Source: Butyricimonas faecihominis
GTDB taxonomy: Bacteria; Bacteroidota; Bacteroidia; Bacteroidales; Marinifilaceae
Length of the DNA: 64,000 nucleotides
Direction of reading: 5' to 3'
Assembly: GCF_033096445.1 (NCBI RefSeq)
Contig: NZ_AP028155.1
Coordinates: 3,291,880-3,355,879, forward strand
Shown here: positions 16,779 to 25,772 of the stretch, piece by piece
Numbering within the stretch: position 1 is the stretch's first letter
Layout of the letters: each line of letters starts with the position of its first letter
The notes under the pieces: generated by a model
Told to the model about the DNA's origin: nothing
Database searches by the model: none
What the model saw: only the letters and a program-made list of their open reading frames with translations
Translations under genes and position numbers: made by a program

Positions 16779-17519
16779 GTGATTCGTAAAATAATTCAAT
16801 CCATAAAACTTTACCTTCACAGGAAGGAAAAGTTTTATGGATTGTCTATTTCGGAATGGGGATTTGTTCCCGGTAATAAGGGTTTATATACCCTAGCATT
16901 GTTACATAAATCGGCGTCCAGATACACGAAAAGCGGAACCGTCTTGAATTACGAGCGTCTCGAATTCTTGGGCGATGCCGTGCTGGGAGCTATTGTCGCT
17001 GAAATCCTGTACAAATTTTTCCCCAACAAGGACGAGGGATTTATGACCCGCTTACGCTCCAAGATCGTGAGCCGCGAATCATTGAATATCATTGCCATCA
17101 AAATGGGGTTGAGCGAGGAAGTAATTGCCAAATCGGATATTTCCAAAAACAAACATATCTACGGTGATGTATTCGAGGCTTTCACTGGAGCCATCTACTT
17201 GGATCAAGGATACGACAAAACCAAAGCGTTTATCGAGAATTACATCTTCCCTCACTACGTGAACTTGGAAGACCTCGTGTACGTTGACAAAAACTACAAG
17301 AGTCGCTTGATTGAATGGGCACAAAAACAAAAGATTGACCTGAATATCGAAACGATTGAAAGTAATGCCCGTCGCTCTAAATTCGTCTGCACAATCTCTA
17401 TCGGCGAGGACATCATGGCCCAAGGCATAGGTGCATCAAAAAAAGAAGCGGAGCAAAACTCCGCTGAAAAAGTTATTCAAAAACTCCAAGTCAAGGCCCA
17501 AGGAGAAATTGAAATCTAA
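16779..17519 (+). CDS. rnc: Ribonuclease III
   Basis: Cleaves double-stranded RNA in rRNA and mRNA processing. The catalytic signature YERLEFLGDAVLG is at about residue 59 and the second acidic cluster GDVFEAFTGAIYLDQG at about residue 128. A C-terminal double-stranded RNA binding domain runs from about RLIEWAQKQK to the end. The start is a GTG preceded by a good GGGGAAG ribosome binding site; no ATG in the right frame precedes the conserved region. It follows fabF by 23 bases, in one operon. Confidence 0.95.
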   Translation: MIRKIIQSIKLYLHRKEKFYGLSISEWGFVPGNKGLYTLALLHKSASRYTKSGTVLNYERLEFLGDAVLGAIVAEILYKFFPNKDEGFMTRLRSKIVSRESLNIIAIKMGLSEEVIAKSDISKNKHIYGDVFEAFTGAIYLDQGYDKTKAFIENYIFPHYVNLEDLVYVDKNYKSRLIEWAQKQKIDLNIETIESNARRSKFVCTISIGEDIMAQGIGASKKEAEQNSAEKVIQKLQVKAQGEIEI

Positions 17520-17538
17520 TATTATTCCATGATTCCAC

Positions 17539-17591
17539 GATTGCCGATTCCGTGATTTCTTTCAGTGAATATAATCACAGAATCGCCAATC
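17539..17591. terminator. Bidirectional terminator between rnc and efp
   Basis: A 19-bp near-perfect inverted repeat: GATTGCCGATTCCGTGATT at 17539-17557 and AATCACAGAATCGCCAATC at 17573-17591, two mismatches, between two convergent genes. T-rich sequence follows on the plus side at about 17606. The position supports a shared terminator. Confidence 0.65.
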
Positions 17592-17609
17592 ATAAATCAC
17601 TCAATCTTT

Positions 17610-18179
17610 TTATTCTTTCACACGTTCCACGTAAGTACCGTCTTCCGTTTTGATACGAATTTTCTCACCGGTATTGATAAAAAGAGGAACCATCACTCTT
17701 GCACCGGTTTCTACTTCTGCCGGTTTCAACGCCGTGGAAGAAGCGGTATCACCTTTCAATCCCGGCTCCGTGTAAGTTACTTCCAAAACAACGGTCGGCA
17801 ACAACTCAACATATAACGGGGTTTCCGTGTCGGCATGTACAACCATTTCAACAGCATCACCTTCTTTCAAGAACTGGGGAGCATTGATTAAATCTTTTGC
17901 AATAGGAATTTGCTCGAAAGTTTCCGTGTGCATCATGATATAGTCCTCTCCTTCCATATACAGGAATTGATAGGGACGTCTCTCGATACGTACTACATCA
18001 ATCTTCACTCCTGACGTAAAGGTATTTTCCAAGGTACGACCGGTTTTGATGTTCTGCATCTTCGTTCTCACGAAAGCGGGACCTTTACCGGGTTTCACGT
18101 GTTGAAACTGTACAATTCTGTATAAATCGTCTTTGAAAACGATACATAATCCATTTCTAAAATCAGCCGTTGTTGCCAT
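17610..18179 (-). CDS. efp: Elongation factor P
   Basis: Rescues ribosomes stalled at polyproline stretches. The domain I loop carrying the usual modified residue is [12 protein letters not shown], with Lys32 at the tip. Length is 189 residues, three beta domains, and the C-terminal OB fold includes [18 protein letters not shown]. The gene has a near-ideal promoter at 18220-18251. No lysine-modification genes (epmA/epmB) are next to it, so the modification state is unknown. Confidence 0.96.
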   Translation of the reverse strand: MATTADFRNGLCIVFKDDLYRIVQFQHVKPGKGPAFVRTKMQNIKTGRTLENTFTSGVKIDVVRIERRPYQFLYMEGEDYIMMHTETFEQIPIAKDLINAPQFLKEGDAVEMVVHADTETPLYVELLPTVVLEVTYTEPGLKGDTASSTALKPAEVETGARVMVPLFINTGEKIRIKTEDGTYVERVKE

Positions 18180-18219
18180 TTATTTTATTTTTTAGATTTA
18201 ATATTTTTCATTGAGTGTG

Positions 18220-18251
18220 CAAAGATAAGGAAATCAGCACAAATCACCAAA
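18220..18251 (-). promoter_or_regulatory. Full -33/-7 promoter of efp
   Basis: On the minus strand TTTG (18251-18248) is separated by 20 bases from TATCTTTG (18227-18220). Both boxes and the spacing match the Bacteroidota primary sigma consensus. Confidence 0.75.
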
Positions 18252-18328
18252 TGAGGATTTTATTTTCTTATACGATCCGTCTATTATCACACAAGTAAGC
18301 CGATTTTTAATCCAGCCCAAATAATAAA

Positions 18329-19168
18329 CTAATCATCCTTCTCCGAATTTCCAAGTTGCAAATAATCTTTTGCATTTAATGGAGAAATTATACTTTTACC
18401 TGTCTGAATTTCAATTTCTTTCCGAGTATTACCTGCGATTTGACCTCCTTGATTCGCAATATGTCGATTTTCTTCAAATGTTTTCGGTTCACGTTCTTTC
18501 GATATTTCGGTTGTCGTCGCTTCTGCAAGCATATTTAGAATCAACTCCATATTGGTCATGTTATCTCTAAGATTTTCTTTTTTTAAACCCTTTAATTGTT
18601 TATATTCTCGAGTAGTCAGTCCAGCCCAAGCTTGCGTTATTATATCTGTCAATGCAGCAAATTGCACACCTTCCTTCACTCCCCGACATTTCCATTCATC
18701 AGTAAGCTCCTTTCGCACTTCTATACTTTTTAGACGTTGGTTTATCCAATTATCCGAATAACCCAATCGTTTATAGTCTAACAAGGCTTGCTCGATCGAC
18801 AACTCAGGATCCTCCAGTTGATCCAGACGTTCTTTAGCTACTTGTGCCATCCACAATTTAAAAGGTTCCGCTTTAGGAGAGGGGATCGACTGAATAATTC
18901 GAAAAAGGGATTCCGTATCTGCAGCAAGTGTTTTACGCCTCTTACCCGTTTCGGTCATCATCATTACCTGGGGACAATTTGTCCCCATGAACAATCCCAA
19001 TTCAGAATCACGTTTTCTTACTTTTTTCAAGTAATCAGTCGGATTAGCACTATCTGTCAATACAGAAACAATATCTACAACTGAAAAATACCACTTTTCT
19101 TGGTCTTCATCCCAAACTGTACGAATCTTTCTTTCTTCAAATAGCTTTATTGCATCCTTTTGTGTCAT
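18329..19168 (-). CDS. BRO-N / DinD-like protein
   Basis: From the ATG at 19168 the protein is 279 residues. It has a BRO-type N-terminal domain (KIRTVWDEDQEKWYFSVVDI) and the segment typical of DinD/antirepressor-like proteins, IQSIPSPKAEPFKLWMAQVA, then WINQRLKSIEVRKEL. BRO-N proteins are common in phages and mobile elements; DinD is SOS-induced in E. coli. An upstream ATG at 19210 is rejected because the promoter and a palindrome (19167-19202) lie between it and 19168. A shortened homologue with a nonsense codon occurs at 63210-63656. Role here unknown. Confidence 0.8.
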   Translation of the reverse strand: MTQKDAIKLFEERKIRTVWDEDQEKWYFSVVDIVSVLTDSANPTDYLKKVRKRDSELGLFMGTNCPQVMMMTETGKRRKTLAADTESLFRIIQSIPSPKAEPFKLWMAQVAKERLDQLEDPELSIEQALLDYKRLGYSDNWINQRLKSIEVRKELTDEWKCRGVKEGVQFAALTDIITQAWAGLTTREYKQLKGLKKENLRDNMTNMELILNMLAEATTTEISKEREPKTFEENRHIANQGGQIAGNTRKEIEIQTGKSIISPLNAKDYLQLGNSEKDD

Positions 19169-19202
19169 ATTATTGCTTTTATAAATACAAAAGTAATAAT
19201 AT
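19167..19202 (-). promoter_or_regulatory. Promoter with overlapping palindrome ahead of the BRO/DinD-like gene
   Basis: TACTTTTG (19195-19188, minus strand) matches the -7 consensus. A 14-bp inverted repeat, ATATTATTGCTTTT (19167-19180) with AAAAGTAATAATAT (19189-19202), one mismatch, overlaps it and reaches the start codon. This is the arrangement expected for a repressor site, possibly autoregulatory. Confidence 0.55.
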
Positions 19203-19211
19203 AAAACCACA

Positions 19212-20105
19212 CTACTTACGCCACAACCGATAATAAACTCCTAACGGTAACGATTTCCCGTATGAATCGGTAAAATACAACTCTCCGAATTGTTCCCCGG
19301 TACAATCACCGACCAACTGCCGCACGATGCTCCGGGCCAACAAGGCTGATAACCCCATGGAATACAAATTAAGCACAAGGAAACTATTAGAACCTTCCAA
19401 CAATTGCCCACACAAGGTGATCAACTCGTTGATATTTTCTTCCAATACCCATTTCTCGCCATTCGCACCGCGCCCGTAAGCCGGAGGGTCCAGAATGATC
19501 CCGTTATATTTTTTACCCCGACGTACTTCCCTCTGTACGAACTTTAAAGCATCATCCACGATCCAGCGAACACCATCCAATTTCGAAGCTTCCATGTTTT
19601 CCCTAGCCCAAGAAACAACCGGCTTCACCGAATCCACATGGGTAACATCCGCCCCGGCACTCTTCGCCGCAAGAGTAGCACCCCCGGTGTAAGCAAACAG
19701 GTTCAACACTTTTGCCTCCGAACCAATTCGTTTCACTTGATCGAATATAAAATTCCAATTCTCCGCCTGTTCCGGGAATATCCCCACGTGCTTGAAAGAA
19801 GTCAATCCCAAACGCATCCGGAGATTCATCTCCCCGTAACGGTAATTCACGAACCATTGCTGTGGCATTTTAGGCTTGCAAATCCATTCTCCCCGGTCCT
19901 CGCTTTTCTTATCCTTCTTGAAATAAGCATCCGCCCGTTGCTGCCATTCCACGTCGGGAAGCGATTTGTTCCATATCGCCTGCGGCTCCGGCCGGGCAAT
20001 CACGTACCGCCCGAAACGTTCCAATTTCTCGAAAGCACCACTATCAATTAACTCGTAATCTGACCAGCATGAAGGGCTTAGTAATTTTATATCCATAAGA
20101 TGCAT
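19212..20105 (-). CDS. SAM-dependent methyltransferase, RlmI/RlmK-like
   Basis: A class I Rossmann methyltransferase of 297 residues. The SAM-binding motif is VLNLFAYTGGATLAAKSAGA with the acidic residue in THVDSVKPVVSWA, and the catalytic-type motif LDPPAYGRG fits rRNA base methyltransferases of the RlmI/RlmK type. An N-terminal section of about 110 residues is strand-rich, but lacks a clear PUA domain. The target is probably rRNA, but is not shown. The ATG at 20096 (MDIKLLSPS) is an equally good start. A promoter with both boxes lies at 20128-20158. Confidence 0.8.
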   Translation of the reverse strand: MHLMDIKLLSPSCWSDYELIDSGAFEKLERFGRYVIARPEPQAIWNKSLPDVEWQQRADAYFKKDKKSEDRGEWICKPKMPQQWFVNYRYGEMNLRMRLGLTSFKHVGIFPEQAENWNFIFDQVKRIGSEAKVLNLFAYTGGATLAAKSAGADVTHVDSVKPVVSWARENMEASKLDGVRWIVDDALKFVQREVRRGKKYNGIILDPPAYGRGANGEKWVLEENINELITLCGQLLEGSNSFLVLNLYSMGLSALLARSIVRQLVGDCTGEQFGELYFTDSYGKSLPLGVYYRLWRK

Positions 20106-20127
20106 TTTATGCTTAATTTTAGAAAGA

Positions 20128-20158
20128 CAAAGGTAACACAGTATCCGTTTTAAACAAA
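20128..20158 (-). promoter_or_regulatory. Promoter of the methyltransferase gene
   Basis: Minus-strand TTTG (20158-20155) and TACCTTTG (20135-20128) are 19 bases apart. The -33 box overlaps the T-tract of the terminator of the upstream M16 peptidase gene. Confidence 0.65.
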
Positions 20159-20184
20159 AAGGACGGGGCTAAAAAGTCCCGTCC
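20155..20184 (-). terminator. Terminator of the M16 peptidase gene
   Basis: On the minus strand GGACGGG (20184-20178) pairs with CCCGTCC (20167-20161), followed by TTTTTG. It lies 28 bases after the stop codon. Confidence 0.85.
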
Positions 20185-20211
20185 CAACACACACTCAACT
20201 AACAGCCGATC

Positions 20212-22998
20212 TCACTTCGCTCTCGTTACGAAAGATATATCCATCAAATTGGCATTTTCGAATAAACGTCGTGCAAATTCCTGAATATCCCCGGGAGTAA
20301 CATAATCAAGTATATCGTTCTGATTCTTAGGATCAGTAATATCCAAATCATAGAGCGCTTGCATCATCAGGGCATTCATCCAAAAAGGATTATGTTGCAT
20401 CGTCTCGTTGTAAGCGTTCCGGATAGCAATCACAAGCTGCACGAGTTCATCCTGCCGGGGACCCTCTTTCACCATTTTCTCTATCACGTTGAAAAGGATG
20501 GACCTCAATTCATCCAAACGAGCCGGGTCACAATCAAAACTAATACTAAGATCGTACACGTTATACGGTTCCCGCTCCGCCGAGCCTTGCACATCAATAT
20601 TATAGGTTCCCCCTACCTCTTCCCGGATTCTTTGCAGGCAACGGGAATTAAGAATAGATTTCAAAATCCCCAAATAAATATTATCCTTCACGGTATAGGG
20701 CATCTCCTTGGAATAAATGGCAATTTCCGTCGCTTTTGCTTTCTCCCCATCCAATTCGATTACTTTCCGGGTAACACCCTGCGGACAACGAACCCCGTTA
20801 TCCTTCCAATTTTCCTTCCGGTAAGTCGATTTAATCGAACCAATATATTTTTCAACTAACGGTCGAACTTGTTCCGCCTCCACGTCTCCCACGATAAAAA
20901 AAGTAAAATCACTGGCATCTTGTATACGATCCCTGTAAATCCGTTCTATTTTCTCCAACGAAACCTGATCCAGAAAATCCTGATTATACAACACGATTCT
21001 CGGATTATAATTATTCATGATCATCTGCAAGGAATCATTCACCCGTGATGTTTGAAACGAGGCTCTCGCTTGTTGCATCATCAGTTCGTGTGTTACTTTA
21101 TCGAACCGTGGCTTTTCAAAACCGAGATAAATCAATTGCATCAATGTCTCCAAGGTTTGAGGAGTGGCTGATCCCAGAACAGACTCCGACAAAGGGTCCA
21201 CGCTTACCCGGAATCTCACATTTTTACCTTCAAGATATTGTTGCAACTCTTTCATGCTAAGGTTTCCAATTCCATAAGCCGGCATGAAAGAACCTAACAT
21301 CATGGCAGACGGGAGCATATCTTTACCATACAAAGAGGCACCCCCTTTACTATAGGCCATTACCTCCACTTGATTTTTCTCGTAATTTGCTTTCCGGAAC
21401 AAGACACGGGCTCCATTATCCAACATCCACTCCTTTGCATGTAATGTTAGTAATTCTTTCTCTTCCACGATCTTTCCCCCTGCCAGTTTTCCGATCATTA
21501 ATTTTCTGGCAGTTGTTTTCTCCTTCTCGTAAGGTTCTATATCCATTTTTTCGACTCGTTTCAACACATTCAGCACCTCTCCCTTGGTAAGATGAATCGC
21601 ATTTTTAGGCCCAGCAATCGAAATGACCATGTTATCACGGGTGATCCACTCTTTCGCCTTGGCAGAAACTTCCTCCACAGTGATCTGGGGAATAATGGTT
21701 TGGACAAAACGATAATAGTACTCCAAGCCCGGGGCCGGTTCATTTTCCAAGAAATAAGATTGAAGTTCTGCAGCAATCTGCCCGTTTGAAAGTTTACCTT
21801 TATCTTTGTAAAGATTATCAAAACTGGTTAGTAACAACTTTTTTGCATCCGTTAATTCCGTTTCCGTGAAACCGAATCTTTTTAAGCGTTCATTTTCTTT
21901 ATACACTAACTCTAACGCCTTGTCTTCTTGGTTTAGAGCAGCTGTCGTGGAGATAGCGTAAACCCGGTAACCCCGTACTAAAGCATTCATCCGGCTATCA
22001 GCAGCCAGACAAGGCGTATTCTTCTGTTGTGTCAGTTTAGCCAACCGGTTTTGAAACATCAAACTATACAAAGCTTCCACCAAAGCCTCTTTCATATACC
22101 CGTGATTTTTTAACTCCGGTTTTGTCGTCTCCGAAAGAATATTCAAAGAAACAAAAGAGTAAGGGACATCTTTATCAAGAACTAACGAATAAGAAACACC
22201 CCCTTTCAAAGGTACAGGATAAAAAGGACGCGGCGTAGGATTCTTCACGGCAGGGATCCGGGAAAATAAGTCAATCACGTTCTTCTCCATCTTTTCCACG
22301 TCAAAATCTCCCACCACGACAACAGCCTGCAAATCCGGACGATACCACTCGTTGTAATAATCAATTAGTGTCTGCGGTTTAAAATTCCGAATCACATCCA
22401 TGTTCCCGATGATGTTGTGTTTCACGTATTTTGACCCCTTCAGCATCACAGGCATCGTCTTGGCTCTTAATCGCTCACCCACATCCATTCTTGTCCTCTC
22501 TTCTTCGATAATAACTTTCCGTTCCTTGTCGATCGTCTTTTCATCAAAAGTAATATAACGTGACCAGTCGTGAAGTACTAACAAGCAAGAATCAATTAAT
22601 CCCTCTTCTTTGGTGGGAATTCCTGCCAAGTAATACACGGTTTCGTTATGTCCGGTCTGCGCATTCACGTGTGTATTCATGCTCACACCGTACTTTTTCA
22701 GGATTTCAGAAATCGAGTTACCGGGAAAGTTCTCCGTCCCGTTGAAAGCCATGTGTTCCAAGAAATGAGCCAACCCATTTTGGGCATCATTTTCCATGAG
22801 CGCACCCACGTTCTGGATGATATAAAAGTCAGCTTGACCTACTGGTTCGTTATTTTTACAAATAAAATAGGTCAACCCATTATTCAATTTTCCATGTTTC
22901 ACGTCCGGGTTCAAGGGAACCGAGGTGTCCATTTTATATTGAGCATTAGAGTAAAGTTGGACAAATCCCAACAACAATAATAAAACTATTTTTCTCAT
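20212..22998 (-). CDS. M16 family zinc metallopeptidase (pitrilysin/PqqL-like)
   Basis: A 928-residue exported protein with a signal peptide (KIVLLLLLGFVQLYSNAQ). The inverted zinc motif HFLEHMAFNG is at about residue 82, and the domain continues with NTHVNAQTGHNETVYYLAG. The protein is long enough for the two tandem M16 halves (four domains); the second half lacks the HxxEH motif, as is normal. Such enzymes degrade peptides inside a closed chamber. It lies on the same strand downstream of the SusC/SusD-FAS1 genes but is separated by a MITE-like copy (23017-23206), so co-transcription is doubtful. Confidence 0.9.
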   Translation of the reverse strand: MRKIVLLLLLGFVQLYSNAQYKMDTSVPLNPDVKHGKLNNGLTYFICKNNEPVGQADFYIIQNVGALMENDAQNGLAHFLEHMAFNGTENFPGNSISEILKKYGVSMNTHVNAQTGHNETVYYLAGIPTKEEGLIDSCLLVLHDWSRYITFDEKTIDKERKVIIEEERTRMDVGERLRAKTMPVMLKGSKYVKHNIIGNMDVIRNFKPQTLIDYYNEWYRPDLQAVVVVGDFDVEKMEKNVIDLFSRIPAVKNPTPRPFYPVPLKGGVSYSLVLDKDVPYSFVSLNILSETTKPELKNHGYMKEALVEALYSLMFQNRLAKLTQQKNTPCLAADSRMNALVRGYRVYAISTTAALNQEDKALELVYKENERLKRFGFTETELTDAKKLLLTSFDNLYKDKGKLSNGQIAAELQSYFLENEPAPGLEYYYRFVQTIIPQITVEEVSAKAKEWITRDNMVISIAGPKNAIHLTKGEVLNVLKRVEKMDIEPYEKEKTTARKLMIGKLAGGKIVEEKELLTLHAKEWMLDNGARVLFRKANYEKNQVEVMAYSKGGASLYGKDMLPSAMMLGSFMPAYGIGNLSMKELQQYLEGKNVRFRVSVDPLSESVLGSATPQTLETLMQLIYLGFEKPRFDKVTHELMMQQARASFQTSRVNDSLQMIMNNYNPRIVLYNQDFLDQVSLEKIERIYRDRIQDASDFTFFIVGDVEAEQVRPLVEKYIGSIKSTYRKENWKDNGVRCPQGVTRKVIELDGEKAKATEIAIYSKEMPYTVKDNIYLGILKSILNSRCLQRIREEVGGTYNIDVQGSAEREPYNVYDLSISFDCDPARLDELRSILFNVIEKMVKEGPRQDELVQLVIAIRNAYNETMQHNPFWMNALMMQALYDLDITDPKNQNDILDYVTPGDIQEFARRLFENANLMDISFVTRAK

Positions 22999-23016
22999 AT
23001 ATTCTCTTAGAAATAA

Positions 23017-23206
23017 GAGGGTGTGTCAAAAGGTATTTTATCCTCAAAAAAACTCCTCAGTCACTTCGTGCCACCTCCTCTATAAACAGAGGAGGAACTG
23101 GTGACTCATCCCAAAGACAGGGAGTATTTCAACTCTCCCTCTGTTTATAGAGGGAGTACCCCGAAGGGGGGGAGGGAGTTTGAAAAATGACTTTTGACAC
23201 ACCCTC
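23017..23206. repeat. MITE-like element, copy 2 (best preserved ends)
   Basis: A 190-bp element with perfect 16-bp terminal inverted repeats: GAGGGTGTGTCAAAAG at 23017-23032 and CTTTTGACACACCCTC at 23191-23206. The interior has the same two hairpins and the CCCCGAAGGGGGGG block as copy 1. It fills the gap between the M16 gene start and the end of the lipoprotein gene, and so forms the 5' region of the peptidase gene. Confidence 0.8.
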
Positions 23207-23214
23207 ATGTTACC

Positions 23215-23631
23215 TTATTCCACCACGATAATAAAGAGCGAATCCCTCACGAGGGAATACCCTTGATTATAAATATTCACGTCAATATAGTAAGTCCCTT
23301 CCTTTATTGAATTCTCAAAAGGTACTTCAAAACAACTATCTCCTCTCAGTTGTACTTCATTATAAAAAGACTCAACATCGCCATCACTGGTATGTACTCC
23401 TGCAATTTTATAATGAATCGGGTAAGTTCCCAATATCCCTTGTATTGGCGAAGACACCCAAGGGTATTTCCGTTCAATCCGGTCCGCCTCTTCTTCCTCA
23501 TCCGGGTTCTTTTGAACGATCATCGTGTTAGGATCATAACTGACCTCATCCACTTCCAGGTAACCGACTTTTGTGTCATCACAGGCTATGAAAGCGAAAA
23601 ACATGAATAGAATGTATATGATCTGTTTCAT
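23215..23631 (-). CDS. Small lipoprotein of the SusC/SusD locus
   Basis: A 138-residue lipoprotein: signal peptide MKQIIYILFMFFAFIAC with the lipobox cysteine at residue 17, followed by DDTKVG and an acidic run (NPDEEEEADR). The rest is strand-rich, with a C-terminal pattern (EGTYYIDVNIYNQGYSLV) like an Ig-type or PKD-like fold. I cannot name a family with confidence. It is the last gene of the SusC-SusD-FAS1 cluster (12-base gap), so it is likely a surface accessory protein of that system. Confidence 0.75.
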   Translation of the reverse strand: MKQIIYILFMFFAFIACDDTKVGYLEVDEVSYDPNTMIVQKNPDEEEEADRIERKYPWVSSPIQGILGTYPIHYKIAGVHTSDGDVESFYNEVQLRGDSCFEVPFENSIKEGTYYIDVNIYNQGYSLVRDSLFIIVVE

Positions 23632-23643
23632 AATGCTTTTGTT

Positions 23644-24243
23644 TTAAAATTTTCCAAATGTAAAGCCATACACTAATGAATGCACGGCCCCGTTATCAGG
23701 CTCAATGTCCGCGGATGCAATCATCACGATGGAATACCCCGTATCAATGGATTGTATATGCAAGGTAGCAGCACCTACATCCGGAGTATCCTTATAAGGG
23801 TTCAATTTTCGATAAACCCGGATGCGATTCCCCGCTATTGCTGTAAACTCGTCACCCCCATCATCAATGTCGCCAACAGCAAAACTATCTTTCATATGTT
23901 TCCCCGGAATCACGTATCTAAGCATCATCTCTTTCCACACTTCCGGCTCAACATCTTTTATCCGCTCGATTCCATTATTCAACATATAGCGCAGGATGGA
24001 AAGTCTGGTCGGGCCAAAGAAGGTTATTTCAGGATATTGCGCATCTTTCCCTTCAAACAAGGAAGTCAATCCCGCCCATTCAATAACGACCACGGTTGAA
24101 TCCCAGTTGTACGGATCATTCTTCATGTATTCCAGTATATTCCCGTCAAAAATTCCGGAAGCCTTTCCCGTGTCTATAAAATTTTCTTTCGTACAAGCTG
24201 ACCCGATAAAAACCATCAGCAGTATTATAAATATCTTATTCAT
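23644..24243 (-). CDS. Fasciclin (FAS1)-like lipoprotein
   Basis: Lipoprotein with signal MNKIFIILLMVFIGSAC and the cysteine at residue 17. The mature part resembles a single FAS1 domain: ITFFGPTRLSILRYML is like the H1 region, and the C-terminal DNGAVHSLVYGF resembles the FAS1 NGVVHVID box. The ATG at 24243 is preferred to the GTG at 24252. It lies directly downstream of susD. Fasciclin lipoproteins in Bacteroidota often accompany SusC/SusD pairs and may help in ligand capture on the cell surface; ligand unknown. Confidence 0.7.
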   Translation of the reverse strand: MNKIFIILLMVFIGSACTKENFIDTGKASGIFDGNILEYMKNDPYNWDSTVVVIEWAGLTSLFEGKDAQYPEITFFGPTRLSILRYMLNNGIERIKDVEPEVWKEMMLRYVIPGKHMKDSFAVGDIDDGGDEFTAIAGNRIRVYRKLNPYKDTPDVGAATLHIQSIDTGYSIVMIASADIEPDNGAVHSLVYGFTFGKF

Positions 24244-24255
24244 AGCTTTCACATT

Positions 24256-25764
24256 TTATTGTCTCTTTAACCAATATCTAGTTTGACGCATTAATTTATT
24301 GGAATTGAATGCACTATAATGAACAGGTAGGTACAACGCCCCGTCCTCAACATCTTGATCCGTTAGTTTTGCATATTCCTCGGTCATATCCGTTTTCCAG
24401 TATCCCGTACGTACCATATCATACCAACGATGACGCTCAAGAAGTAATTCTTTCTCCCTTTCTTCAAAAACGGCTCTATAAATAGGTCCTTCTGCCGCGG
24501 TATATCTTGCTGCCCCAGCCCGGTCTCTTACCCGATCCAAGTCAGATTTTGCCAGATCATCTTTTCCTAACTTGGCGTAACATTCCGCCCGCAGCAAAAG
24601 AATATCGGCCAAACGGGTACGTATAACGTTTCCTGCAAAATTCTGGAACCACATGGAAGGAGATGACCATGTTTTATCTTCAACTATATCCCTTCTACGC
24701 TGCATAAGAGCCCATCCCTCGGTTTCTTCAACATCAATCATTTCAGCCGGTTTGTAGAAATAAGCATCTCTTCGTTTATCTCCCTCTTTGTACATTTTCA
24801 ACACACTCTCCGCTTTAATTTTCATATCTTTCCAAGCAATATCTCCCGGCTCCGAATTAGGCTCTATCGGGTAACTCTGGTAATACAATTCCTCGTCAAT
24901 GTAAACATCCATCCACAACAAGTCCGTGTACACCACTTCCAGTTCAAAAATAGATTCGGGATGCTTACCTAATAGCAACTTCGTGCATACCTCTTCCGGA
25001 TCGGCCGCCAACGTGAATCCACCTTTCTCGATAACCCAAGTTGCCGCATCTATCGCCTTTTGCAAGGTGTCGTTATTATTTAACAGACTCCCTTCCCACG
25101 CGTACATGTGTGCTAACATGGCGTAAGCCGCTTCTTTCCCGGGGATTTGTTTCGTTGTTACCTTATTCCCGCTGGCATCTGTCAAGTTATTCCAAACATC
25201 GAGCAAAGTAGTAGCCTGTTTCATATCAGAAATAGCAATATCCAAAATCTCATTCCACGGCTTACGAGCTAAAGGTTCGACCTTGTAAGAAGTCGCAACG
25301 TATGGACAATCTCCCCAATCCCGAACGATCTCGAAATAGCATAAAGCTTTATAAAATAGCGCTTGTCCCAACCAGTAATCATGTCTCTCCTTGGGTAAAT
25401 CAGCTTTATCAATGTTCTCGATCACCATCATTGCCTGTGTAATTGCTTGATAGTAACTATACCAAGAACAGGCAGTCACGTCACTATTAATTGTTGTTGC
25501 ATCCAGTATTCTTAATGCCTTTGTCAGATATTGATCACACTCGTCCATAATTTCCCCGGAAATAGCACGAGGCGTGGAATACTCGTAAGCACTGCGATAA
25601 GTTTCATAAGCACCCCGCATAATCCCCTCAAAATCCTGTTCCGTCTTGAAAAAATTATAGTAAGTCATTGAATTCTCCGGCTCTATATCCATTAACCCGT
25701 TACACGAGGAATGTAACATCATGATCACCGGCAGAAATAGTATAATTGTAAACCTCTTCATCAT
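24256..25764 (-). CDS. SusD/RagB-type nutrient-binding outer-membrane lipoprotein
   Basis: A 502-residue surface lipoprotein that caps the SusC channel and captures substrate. The signal ends at HSSC (lipobox cysteine at residue 21), followed by the typical NGLMDIEPEN start. TPR-like helices are spread through the N-terminal half (e.g. GQALFYKALCYFEIVRDWGD), and the C-terminal region has DILLLRAECYAKLG and EREKELLLERHRWYDMVRTG, both characteristic of RagB/SusD. The gap to susC is 8 bases, so the two are co-transcribed. No glycosidase is linked, so the substrate is not evidently a glycan. Confidence 0.93.
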   Translation of the reverse strand: MMKRFTIILFLPVIMMLHSSCNGLMDIEPENSMTYYNFFKTEQDFEGIMRGAYETYRSAYEYSTPRAISGEIMDECDQYLTKALRILDATTINSDVTACSWYSYYQAITQAMMVIENIDKADLPKERHDYWLGQALFYKALCYFEIVRDWGDCPYVATSYKVEPLARKPWNEILDIAISDMKQATTLLDVWNNLTDASGNKVTTKQIPGKEAAYAMLAHMYAWEGSLLNNNDTLQKAIDAATWVIEKGGFTLAADPEEVCTKLLLGKHPESIFELEVVYTDLLWMDVYIDEELYYQSYPIEPNSEPGDIAWKDMKIKAESVLKMYKEGDKRRDAYFYKPAEMIDVEETEGWALMQRRRDIVEDKTWSSPSMWFQNFAGNVIRTRLADILLLRAECYAKLGKDDLAKSDLDRVRDRAGAARYTAAEGPIYRAVFEEREKELLLERHRWYDMVRTGYWKTDMTEEYAKLTDQDVEDGALYLPVHYSAFNSNKLMRQTRYWLKRQ

Positions 25765-25772
25765 AGCTTCTA

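Noticed and set aside
19169-19210. Longer N-terminus for the BRO/DinD-like protein starting at 19210
   Set aside because: The extension would lie upstream of the promoter -7 box and palindrome, and the family starts near MTQKDAIKLFEE.
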